Shown here in pieces: positions 6,593 through 12,174 of a stretch of 12,174 nt of DNA. The stretch is from positions 1-12,174 of the forward strand of contig CALZDK010000041.1 of NCBI GenBank assembly GCA_945637645.1. The letters run 5' to 3'. Source of the DNA: an uncultured Prevotella sp. (lineage in GTDB: Bacteria; Bacteroidota; Bacteroidia; Bacteroidales; Bacteroidaceae). The first letter of the stretch is position 1. Each line of letters opens with the position of its first letter. The translations under genes and the position numbers were made by a program. Under the pieces are notes generated by a model, which saw only the letters and a program-made list of their open reading frames with translations, was not told the origin of the DNA and did no database searches.

Positions 6593-7050
6593 TAAAGGAC
6601 AAGAAAAGGTCTATCCCGATGCTCAACACTGCATCTCTCCCCGACCTCATTTTCACAGTACTTTTCTTCTTTCTCATCGTAACTCATCTCAGACAAGACC
6701 AAATGAGGGTAAAATACGAAACACCAGAGGGAACGAAACTCGAGAAACTGACACGACGATCGTCTGCGTCCTACATCTATGTGGGAAAACCTGTTGACAA
6801 CCTCGGAAAAGTGAAAAGTGGAGAGATGGTCATTCAATTGAACGACAAAATCTCCACTGTGGATGATATTGCCTCCTTCGTCCGCCACGAACGGGAAAAC
6901 GCCTCGGCTGAAGACCTCAACAGAATGGTCTTCGACATAAAGGCGGACCGCAATGTGAAGATGGGAACCATCACCGATATCAAGCAGATTTTAAGGAAGC
7001 ATAATGCCTTGAAAATCAGGTATTCTGCACAAGAGAAGGACAACGACTGA
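6589..7050 (+). CDS. exbD: ExbD/TolR-family protein, second paralogue
   Basis: This 153-residue protein has a short basic N-terminus, one membrane helix (about 17-35) with the conserved Asp19 in SLPDLIFTVLFFF, and a periplasmic domain. It differs markedly from exbD-1: the linker is short and charged, and it ends soon after the domain (AQEKDND). The start at 6589 is supported by the Shine-Dalgarno site and the 4-bp overlap with exbD-1; the open frame extends further upstream but only inside exbD-1. Two different ExbDs behind one ExbB is a pattern known in Bacteroidota, and both keep the key aspartate, so both are probably active. The last 35 bp overlap the end of the opposing TatD-family gene. 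Confidence 0.9.
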   Translation: MIKDKKRSIPMLNTASLPDLIFTVLFFFLIVTHLRQDQMRVKYETPEGTKLEKLTRRSSASYIYVGKPVDNLGKVKSGEMVIQLNDKISTVDDIASFVRHERENASAEDLNRMVFDIKADRNVKMGTITDIKQILRKHNALKIRYSAQEKDND

Positions 7051-7804
7051 ACAACCTCTCAACATTCGCAGTGGTTGTCCGCTCCACCTCCTCTGCCGCA
7101 ACGCAATAGCTCTCAGCCATTTTCTCCACAACGTAAGTCAGAAAGCTGCTCTCGTTGCGTTTCCCCCTCATAGGCACTGGAGCCATGTAGGGAGCATCTG
7201 TCTCAAGCACTATGCGACCAAGCGGAATATGTGGCAATACAGTTGGAAGATTTGACTTCTTGAATGTCAGCACTCCTCCAATACCAAGCATAAAATTCTC
7301 AAACTCAAGAAGTTGCTCCGCCTCGCGTTCGTTTCCTGTGAAGCAATGGAACACTCCTCCCGGCAATTCTTTGCGGTATTTCCTCATTATTCCCACCATC
7401 TCGTTTTGTGCCTTGCGGCAGTGAATCATCAGTGGTAGCCGTGTCTCCACCGACCACTTAACCTGTTCCTCAAAGGCAAGCATCTGCTGCTCTTCAAACT
7501 CACGACTCCAGTAGAAGTCGAGACCCACTTCGCCTATGGCAACAAAAGTATCATCCACTCTCGGTCGCAACCTGTCGAGCACCTCTCTCCAGTCGTCGCG
7601 CACTTCCTCTGGATGAAGTCCTATCATGGGGAAGGCATAGCCATTGAATCTCTTAGCCACGGCTACCACAGCGTCAGTGGTTTTCTCGTCTATGGCTGGG
7701 AGCAACATTCTCACCACTCCCGCTTCTTTGGCTCTCGCCACCACCTCGTCAATGTCTTCGGCAAATTCCTCGCCGTCAAGATGTATGTGTGTGTCAATTA
7801 TCAT
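7016..7804 (-). CDS. TatD-family metal-dependent hydrolase (putative deoxyribonuclease)
   Basis: TatD-family proteins are TIM-barrel hydrolases binding divalent metals. Characterised members act as DNases, and some have been linked to DNA repair or D-aminoacyl-tRNA processing. The 262-residue product has all expected ligands: His6 and His8 in DTHIHL, Glu92 in GEVGLDFYW, His128 in MIHCRK, His153 in VFHCFTG and Asp203 in ETDAPY. GLHP (62-65) is also present. I start at the ATG at 7804, not a TTG 6 bp upstream, which would overlap the previous stop. It is the last gene of the minus-strand tonB operon, starting 2 bp after the hypothetical gene. YcfH is the closest E. coli type by general appearance, but the paralogue cannot be fixed, and despite the name no role in Tat export should be assumed. 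Confidence 0.92.
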   Translation of the reverse strand: MIIDTHIHLDGEEFAEDIDEVVARAKEAGVVRMLLPAIDEKTTDAVVAVAKRFNGYAFPMIGLHPEEVRDDWREVLDRLRPRVDDTFVAIGEVGLDFYWSREFEEQQMLAFEEQVKWSVETRLPLMIHCRKAQNEMVGIMRKYRKELPGGVFHCFTGNEREAEQLLEFENFMLGIGGVLTFKKSNLPTVLPHIPLGRIVLETDAPYMAPVPMRGKRNESSFLTYVVEKMAESYCVAAEEVERTTTANVERLFSRCPSLVQNT

Positions 7805-7806
7805 AA

Positions 7807-8505
7807 TCAATAAATATGTGGCTCATGCCTGCGATAGTAGTATATCACTCCTAATTTCCTGCAGGCGTTGAAGCGTGTTTCCGGTGGAAGGTCGGCATAG
7901 TGTGCTTCTATCTGGTTCCACAGTTCAAGAATTGTGTCGTCAATCTCAGGTCGCAGTGCCTGTATGTTAGCCAATGCCTTTTCCGTGATTTCCATTTTCT
8001 TCCTGTGGTCACGATAAGCCTCGCGGAATATGTCGAGATGCGTCGCCACCTTTCCTATCGCAGGGTTGAAGATTGGCAATCCTCCACGTTTCAGCCTTTG
8101 CTTCTCACCCTCCACCACTTTTTCTCCAACTGTTATCAAAGTCTCCGACGATTTCAGCTGTGGCAACGAAATGTTGTCTTCCTCAAGGCCGTAAAGCCCG
8201 AGACAGCTGCGTTTTATTTCGCCCCTCTCCACTGCCAATAGCAAGACCTGGAGGAAATGGCTCACATACATCAGCGCGTTGCGATGCAGGGTTTCTATCT
8301 TTGCTCCAGCCCTCTTCTGCGCCACTATTCTCACCTTATATTGTTCCATGGCAGTCAGCAGACGGTCGTAAGCCGGGCGGCACTTGTTGAGCACCGACCA
8401 ATCCACCACGCGGTTTCTCACGGTGTAGATGTCGTTGTTCTCCAGCACAGTCTTAAGCACCTTCAGTCTTGCTGCGTCAGTTTTTGGCAATCGTCTGTAT
8501 GGCAT
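7807..8505 (-). CDS. Conserved-looking hypothetical protein, helical, 232 residues
   Basis: I recognise no named domain. The N-terminus (MPYRRLPKTDAARL) resembles a hypothetical protein I associate with other Bacteroidota, but I cannot confirm a family. The product looks soluble and mostly helical, with heptad-like hydrophobic spacing at about 40-100 and 150-205 suggesting a helical bundle. A GGLPIFNPAIGK stretch (141-152) between the two halves looks like a structured linker, and the C-terminus is basic and tyrosine-rich (VIYYYRRHEPHIY). There is no signal peptide or membrane helix. The gene lies 13 bp after the polyprenyl synthetase and 2 bp before the TatD-family start, so it belongs to that operon. 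Its role is unknown. Confidence 0.85.
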   Translation of the reverse strand: MPYRRLPKTDAARLKVLKTVLENNDIYTVRNRVVDWSVLNKCRPAYDRLLTAMEQYKVRIVAQKRAGAKIETLHRNALMYVSHFLQVLLLAVERGEIKRSCLGLYGLEEDNISLPQLKSSETLITVGEKVVEGEKQRLKRGGLPIFNPAIGKVATHLDIFREAYRDHRKKMEITEKALANIQALRPEIDDTILELWNQIEAHYADLPPETRFNACRKLGVIYYYRRHEPHIY

Positions 8506-8518
8506 AGTTATCTGTGTC

Positions 8519-9493
8519 TTAGTTTTCCCTATGCAGCATCTGGTCGGTGAAGCGTCTCAACTGTATTTTCTTCTCCTCTGCCACGCTAATCTTGTCGAGA
8601 CAAGCCCTTGCCTCGTCGAAATATGCGTTAATTCTCTTCTCGCAGAGTTCCCTTATACCTATCTTATTATATATGTCTGTCACCGCCTCAATCTTTTCCG
8701 CCTTGTCGAAATCCTTGGCAGTAATCCATTTTGTCAGTTCCTTGCGCTGCTCCTCGTTGGCAAGCAGGAAAGCGTTGATGAGCATATAAGTCTTCTTGTT
8801 TGATGTTATGTCGCCACCTATTGCCTTTCCAAACACCTTCGGATCACCATATACATCAAGCAGGTCGTCCTGCAGTTGGAACGCCAAGCCAAGTTTTTCT
8901 CCGAAGTCGTATAGGTTTTGCGCATCCTCGTCGGAGGCTCCTGCCAACACAGCTCCAATTTTCACTGCACAGGCGAGTAATACACTGGTTTTCAGGCGAA
9001 TCATCTCTATATATTCCTCTTCGGTCACGTCTGTCCTTGTCTCAAAGTCCATGTCATACTGCTGTCCTTCACCAATTTCAAGTGCCGTTTCAGTGAATAT
9101 ATCGAGCACTGTCTTCAACTTCTCCACCGGACACTGTGCCATGCGCTGATAGGCAACCACAAGCATAGAGTCGCCAGAGAGAATTGCCGTGTTGGCATTC
9201 CAGCGGCGATGCACCGTCGGCTTTCCTCGCCTCACGTCGGCATTGTCCATGAGGTCGTCGTGGAGCAATGTATAGTTATGGTAAGTCTCCAAGCCCAAGG
9301 CAGGCGGGAGAATCTTGTCCACGTCGTCGTGGAACATGTTGTAAGCCAACAGCATAAGCACAGGCCTTATTCTCTTTCCGCCTATCGACAACACATACTC
9401 TATTGGGTCGTAGAGCGTTGTCGGCTTACGCTTGATAGTTGACAACTCGATGTAGTCATTCACCTTCTTAAGTAATTCGTCTGAAGTGTACAT
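8519..9493 (-). CDS. Trans-polyprenyl diphosphate synthase (IspA/IspB-type prenyltransferase)
   Basis: This enzyme adds isopentenyl diphosphate to an allylic diphosphate, supplying precursors for quinones or undecaprenyl lipid carriers. The 324-residue product carries the family signatures in order: GGKRIRPVL (38-46), the first Asp-rich motif DDLMD (79-83) followed by RRGKPT (88-93), GEGQQYDMDF (141-150), the second Asp-rich motif QLQDDLLDVYGD (206-217), and GGDITSNKK (226-234). The first motif is the DDxxD form rather than the longer DDxxxxD of E. coli FPP synthase. Tyr74, five residues before it, is a position where bulky side chains limit chain length in related enzymes. That hints at a C15-C20 product, but the length cannot be settled from sequence. 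It starts 16 bp after tonB, in the same operon. Confidence 0.9.
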   Translation of the reverse strand: MYTSDELLKKVNDYIELSTIKRKPTTLYDPIEYVLSIGGKRIRPVLMLLAYNMFHDDVDKILPPALGLETYHNYTLLHDDLMDNADVRRGKPTVHRRWNANTAILSGDSMLVVAYQRMAQCPVEKLKTVLDIFTETALEIGEGQQYDMDFETRTDVTEEEYIEMIRLKTSVLLACAVKIGAVLAGASDEDAQNLYDFGEKLGLAFQLQDDLLDVYGDPKVFGKAIGGDITSNKKTYMLINAFLLANEEQRKELTKWITAKDFDKAEKIEAVTDIYNKIGIRELCEKRINAYFDEARACLDKISVAEEKKIQLRRFTDQMLHREN

Positions 9494-9509
9494 TTTTATC
9501 TATTTTATT

Positions 9510-10229
9510 TTACAATTTAAACACTATTGGTATGCAAACCATGGTTCTGCAGGGCTTTCCGTTCTGCACTCCAGGTTTCCATTTTGGCATTATTCTCATC
9601 ACCCTCAGCGCCTCGTTGTCGAGGCTTTTCTCCAAGGGTTTCACAATTTTCAAGTCTGTCATGGTGCCGTCTGCAGCCACAATAAACTGCACCATCACCT
9701 TTCCCTGAATTTTCCGTTTTTGTGCCGATGGAGGGTATTTCAGGTTGGCAGTCAACCATTTCATCATAGCCACCGCTCCCCCTGGAAACTGTGGAAGGTC
9801 TTCCACAATGCGGAAGTTTAGCGGATTGTTGTCGAGAGCATTGTCTGCTGTTGCGAAGAGAGGGTTTTCTTTTTCTTTCTCTTGCTTTTCGCCGTCGTTT
9901 TCGCTGTCTTTGCCCTCTGCTTCGTCCTTTTTCTCTTCTGGCATGTCCATACGGTTCAGTTCTTTTATTTTCTCCACCACCTTTATTTTGTCGGCTGCAG
10001 GCTTTGGCTGTTGTTTTATGGCAAGGGCGATGCGATCTTCCTCGCGCTTCAGTGGCGCAAGTTCCATTTCCTCTGTCAGTTCGTCGTAGTCCTCGACGTC
10101 GTCCTCGTTGTCTCCAGAGTTATATTCAAGGGCAACGAAGAGAGCCGACAGGACGACAATGAGTGAGATCATATACATCCTGAAGCGCCCTTGTTCGAGG
10201 TCAACGTTCTTGTTTTTCTTTATTTCCAT
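9510..10229 (-). CDS. tonB: TonB-family energy transducer
   Basis: TonB is anchored in the inner membrane, energised by ExbB-ExbD, and reaches across the periplasm to open TonB-dependent outer-membrane transporters. The 239-residue product has a basic cytoplasmic N-terminus (MEIKKNKNVDLEQGRFR), one membrane helix (about 18-34), a long charged linker (about 38-123) and a C-terminal TonB domain. That domain shows LPQFPGG (145-151), LKYPPSAQ (163-170), GKVMVQFIVAADG (176-188) and PKWKPGVQNGKP (215-226). The linker is rich in Glu, Lys and Asp with few prolines, unlike the Pro-Lys/Pro-Glu repeats of E. coli TonB. It heads a minus-strand operon converging on exbB-exbD, so the full energy module lies within about 5.3 kb. 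Bacteroidota often carry several TonBs, so it may serve a subset of transporters. Confidence 0.92.
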   Translation of the reverse strand: MEIKKNKNVDLEQGRFRMYMISLIVVLSALFVALEYNSGDNEDDVEDYDELTEEMELAPLKREEDRIALAIKQQPKPAADKIKVVEKIKELNRMDMPEEKKDEAEGKDSENDGEKQEKEKENPLFATADNALDNNPLNFRIVEDLPQFPGGAVAMMKWLTANLKYPPSAQKRKIQGKVMVQFIVAADGTMTDLKIVKPLEKSLDNEALRVMRIMPKWKPGVQNGKPCRTMVCIPIVFKL

Positions 10230-10254
10230 CTACTCCAAAAGCTGATTTTGTGGC

Positions 10255-10292
10255 AAAAAAGAGAGTAAATCTTTCAGAAAAACCTCTTTTTT
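10255..10292. repeat. Inverted repeat in the tonB-porQ intergenic region (arms 10255-10263 and 10284-10292)
   Basis: AAAAAAGAG and CTCTTTTTT are perfect 9-bp complements separated by 20 nt. The sequence is A/T-rich and the loop long, so a stable hairpin is doubtful. It falls in the probable untranslated leader of tonB. Confidence 0.3.
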
Positions 10293-10318
10293 CACACATA
10301 TTTTGCAATAAAATCAAT

Positions 10319-10349
10319 TTTGTTGGTACAAAAGTAGCCTATATATTTG
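10319..10349 (+). promoter_or_regulatory. Promoter for porQ-cmk (TTTG, 19 bp, TATATTTG)
   Basis: TTTG at 10319-10322 and TATATTTG at 10342-10349 match both halves of the Bacteroidota consensus with 19 bp between. Transcription would start near 10352, giving a leader of about 37 nt. A second TAnnTTTG (TATCTTTG, 10360-10367) follows but lacks a TTTG at the right distance. Confidence 0.7.
10329..10336 (-). promoter_or_regulatory. Candidate -7 element for the tonB operon (TACTTTTG on the minus strand)
   Basis: The minus-strand octamer matches TAnnTTTG and lies 99 bp before the tonB ATG. It sits between the two halves of the porQ promoter, so the promoters would overlap. No good -33 partner is visible, so support is modest. 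Confidence 0.4.
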
Positions 10350-10388
10350 AAAAAAGCATTATCTTTGCAGACAAAATGTATTAAATTG

Positions 10389-11333
10389 ATGAAAAAAATC
10401 GTTTTTGCCACCTTTTTTTGCCTTTCAACAGCACTTTTATGCGCCCAAGAGAGCGAAACGGCATACAATTTCCTGCGTCTGCCTGTCAGTGCGCACGCAG
10501 CGGCATTGGGTGGAGAGAACATCAGTATAACCGACGACGACGCGTCGATGGCTTTCCACAATCCAGCCTTGCTTTCTGGAGTGGCAGACAAGACCATCAA
10601 CCTTAACTTCATGACCTATATGGAAGGCGCGAAGATGGCAAGTGCGAGCTTTTCCAAGGCTCTTCGCGACCGTGCGACTTGGTTCGTAGGTGCACAATAC
10701 ATCGACTACGGTGAGATGAAACACACCACATCGTCGGGAGAAATCCTCGGCAATGTCTCTGCAAAGGACATCATGCTCTGCGGTGCATTGGAATATAACC
10801 TCACAAACCGCATCTCTGGTGGAGTGACGGCAAAATTCATCTCGTCAGACCTCGCCGGCTTCAACTCGCTTGCCGTGGGAGTGGATATCGGACTAAACTA
10901 TTACGACGAAACCTCAGACCTTTCCATATCAGCCGTGGCGAAAAACTTGGGTGGACAGATAAAGGCTTACGAGGACGACTTCGAGCGAATGCCGATTGAC
11001 CTTCAGTTAGGAGTGACGAAACGCATTCTCGACTCTCCATTCAGGCTGTCGCTCACCATGAGTCGGCTCAACGACTGGAGCGAGCGATTCGCCAACCATT
11101 TCGTTTTGGGAGCCGACATACTTCTCTCCGACAACATCTACGTTGCTGGAGGCTACAGTTTCCGAAGGGCAGATGAAATGAAAATTTCTGACAGCGAAGG
11201 CAGCAGCAGTCATGGTGCGGGACTCTCCTTTGGCGCAGGTGTCCAGCTTCAGCGCTTCAAGCTGCAACTGGCATACGGGAAATACCATGTGTCAGCATCG
11301 TCCATAAACATCAATTTGAGTTACGGTTTATGA
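10389..11333 (+). CDS. porQ: Type IX secretion system protein PorQ
   Basis: PorQ is an outer-membrane-associated component of the type IX secretion system, which exports proteins bearing a C-terminal sorting domain. In Porphyromonas gingivalis it is linked to the surface attachment complex with PorU, PorV and PorZ. I start at the ATG at 10389, which opens on a signal peptide (MKKIVFATFFCLSTALLCA, then Gln20); an in-frame TTG further upstream falls within the promoter region. The mature part begins with the family-typical NFLRLPVSAHAAALGG (27-42) and FHNPALL (56-62). It continues with alternating polar and hydrophobic strands suggesting a beta-barrel of the PorV/FadL-like type, ending in a strand (SININLSYGL). 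Of 314 residues, about 295 would be mature. cmk follows after 39 bp with no clear promoter between, an order I recall from other Bacteroidales. Confidence 0.9.
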   Translation: MKKIVFATFFCLSTALLCAQESETAYNFLRLPVSAHAAALGGENISITDDDASMAFHNPALLSGVADKTINLNFMTYMEGAKMASASFSKALRDRATWFVGAQYIDYGEMKHTTSSGEILGNVSAKDIMLCGALEYNLTNRISGGVTAKFISSDLAGFNSLAVGVDIGLNYYDETSDLSISAVAKNLGGQIKAYEDDFERMPIDLQLGVTKRILDSPFRLSLTMSRLNDWSERFANHFVLGADILLSDNIYVAGGYSFRRADEMKISDSEGSSSHGAGLSFGAGVQLQRFKLQLAYGKYHVSASSININLSYGL

Positions 11334-11372
11334 CATGTATCTCACCTCTTAGAGCAATAAAAAAACAATTAT

Positions 11373-12062
11373 ATGAAGACAATAATCATTGCAATCGACG
11401 GATACTCGTCGTGTGGAAAAAGTACAATGGCTAAGGAACTTGCACGCGAACTTGGCTACATCTATGTTGACACAGGTGCCATGTACCGCTGCGTCACCCT
11501 CTATGCCATAGAGAACGGTCTGTTCTCAGGCAAGTCGCTCGACTCCGATGCCCTTGAGCAGCGAATGGACGAGATAGAGATTGGCTTCCAGCGCGACGAG
11601 GCGACAGGCAAGGCCTATGCAACGCTAAATGGTCGCAATGTTGAGGATGCCATAAGGTCGATGAGTGTCTCAGAGAGGGTCAGCATGGTGGCAAAGCAGC
11701 CATACGTCCGACAGAAGCTCGTGGAGCAGCAGCAGGGCATGGGTCGCAACAAAGGCATCGTGATGGACGGTCGCGACATAGGCACAACTGTATTCCCCGC
11801 TGCGGAACTGAAAATTTTCGTCACCGCCTCAGCCGAGGTAAGGGCAGAGCGTCGCTTCAAGGAACTTATAGACAAAGGAGTGGAAGCCAACTATAGCGAG
11901 ATTCTCGCCAACGTGAAAGAGCGAGACTACATCGACTCTCACCGTGCAGTTTCCCCTCTTCGCATGGCAAACGACGCCCTACTCCTCGACAACAGCCACA
12001 TGAGCATAGCCGAACAGCACCAGTGGCTTGTGGACAAGGCAAAAGAAGCCATGAAAGATTGA
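11373..12062 (+). CDS. cmk: Cytidylate kinase (CMP/dCMP kinase)
   Basis: Cmk phosphorylates CMP and dCMP with ATP, feeding CTP and dCTP synthesis and recycling CMP from phospholipid and RNA turnover. The 229-residue product is the normal bacterial length. Signatures are the P-loop GYSSCGKST (10-18), DTGAMYR (33-39), a CMP-binding insert with the SVSERVS region (98-104), DGRDIGTTVFP (132-142), and the lid motif RDYIDSHR (184-191, with Arg184, Asp185, Asp188 and Arg191) followed by SPL (194-196). The ATG at 11373 follows an A-rich leader without a Shine-Dalgarno site. It is probably co-transcribed with porQ from the promoter at 10319-10349. In related genomes I recall ispH following cmk; here a new promoter-like element comes next and the neighbour is out of view. 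Confidence 0.96.
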   Translation: MKTIIIAIDGYSSCGKSTMAKELARELGYIYVDTGAMYRCVTLYAIENGLFSGKSLDSDALEQRMDEIEIGFQRDEATGKAYATLNGRNVEDAIRSMSVSERVSMVAKQPYVRQKLVEQQQGMGRNKGIVMDGRDIGTTVFPAAELKIFVTASAEVRAERRFKELIDKGVEANYSEILANVKERDYIDSHRAVSPLRMANDALLLDNSHMSIAEQHQWLVDKAKEAMKD

Positions 12063-12174
12063 AAAAACCACTCTGATTACAATGCAATGCGCTTATTGCC
12101 TTAGCAGACTATTTTTGCATCGCTGCGGGCACGACGTCAAAGGAGGTCGTGTGTAGGAATTTATTTAACTATTC
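12063..12174 (+). other. Gene-free end of the window: probable leader of the next gene
   Basis: No coding frame with recognisable content is present. A weak GCAAT/ATTGC hairpin (12084-12099) follows cmk without a T-run directly after it. TATTTTTG at 12110-12117 matches the -7 consensus, though a proper -33 partner is lacking. Downstream is the CACGAC/GTCGTG hairpin (12130-12151), whose loop and 3' arm contain an AAAGGAGG motif. No start codon with an open frame follows within the window. Confidence 0.5.
12110..12117 (+). promoter_or_regulatory. Candidate -7 element for a gene beyond the window (TATTTTTG)
   Basis: The octamer fits TAnnTTTG and is followed by CA, like the ansA element. ATTG at 12095-12098 is only 11 bp away, too close for the usual -33 position. 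Confidence 0.4.

Noticed and set aside
9745..10162. Overlapping plus-strand open frames opposite the tonB linker
   Set aside because: Ser/Phe-rich runs arise from reading the Glu/Lys-rich linker codons backwards; the TonB frame is clear on the other strand.
10360..10367. TATCTTTG as the main porQ promoter
   Set aside because: It matches the -7 consensus but has no TTTG about 19 bp upstream, whereas TATATTTG at 10342-10349 does; it may be a secondary start.
12084..12116. Rho-independent terminator after cmk
   Set aside because: The stem GCAAT/ATTGC has only five pairs and the T-run begins 13 bases later as part of the promoter-like TATTTTTG.
1..12174. Mobile elements, CRISPR arrays, phage or toxin-antitoxin genes
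   Set aside because: No terminal inverted repeats with a transposase, no regularly spaced repeats, no integrase or phage motifs were seen; the genes are typical Bacteroidota core genes.

Overview
The window looks like chromosomal DNA of a Bacteroidota bacterium, most likely order Bacteroidales and probably Prevotella-like. The support is a type IX secretion protein (PorQ), a Ton system with an N-terminally extended ExbB and two ExbD paralogues, promoters of the Bacteroidota type (TAnnTTTG as the -7 element, TTTG or TTG near -33), and the general lack of Shine-Dalgarno sequences in front of leading genes. Genus and species cannot be fixed from the sequence alone. I see no insertion sequence, phage, CRISPR array, rRNA or obvious horizontally acquired island. 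All 14 genes look intact except the first, which is cut by the window edge.

Layout. Positions 1-1103 (minus) hold the N-terminal part of glucuronate isomerase (uxaC). It is divergent from a plus-strand pair: cytoplasmic type I asparaginase (ansA) and a serine O-acetyltransferase (cysE-like). Facing that pair is a minus-strand DUF1846 gene, with only 10 bp between the two coding regions. A tRNA-Ser(GGA) follows on the plus strand and leads directly into exbB, a small membrane protein gene, exbD-1 and exbD-2. Converging on exbD-2, with a 35-bp overlap, is a tightly packed minus-strand operon read in the order tonB, polyprenyl synthetase, conserved hypothetical, TatD-family hydrolase. Divergent from tonB is porQ, followed by cmk. 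The last 112 bp hold no gene; a promoter-like element and a small hairpin there suggest the leader of a gene beyond the window.

How the genes work together. The clearest theme is the cell envelope. ExbB, the two ExbDs and TonB would form a proton-driven energy transducer for outer-membrane TonB-dependent transporters, split here into two convergent operons. PorQ is an outer-membrane component of type IX secretion. The polyprenyl synthetase supplies prenyl diphosphates. The rest is housekeeping: hexuronate catabolism, asparagine hydrolysis, the first committed step of cysteine synthesis, CMP/dCMP phosphorylation and a seryl tRNA.

I did not find a convincing new multi-gene system. The items most worth a second look are the uncharacterised 81-residue membrane protein inside the exb operon, the probable tRNA-exbB co-transcript, the conserved hypothetical between the prenyl synthetase and TatD, and several compact regulatory arrangements (divergent promoters, a hairpin holding two opposed stop codons, a hairpin partly covering a Shine-Dalgarno-like motif).
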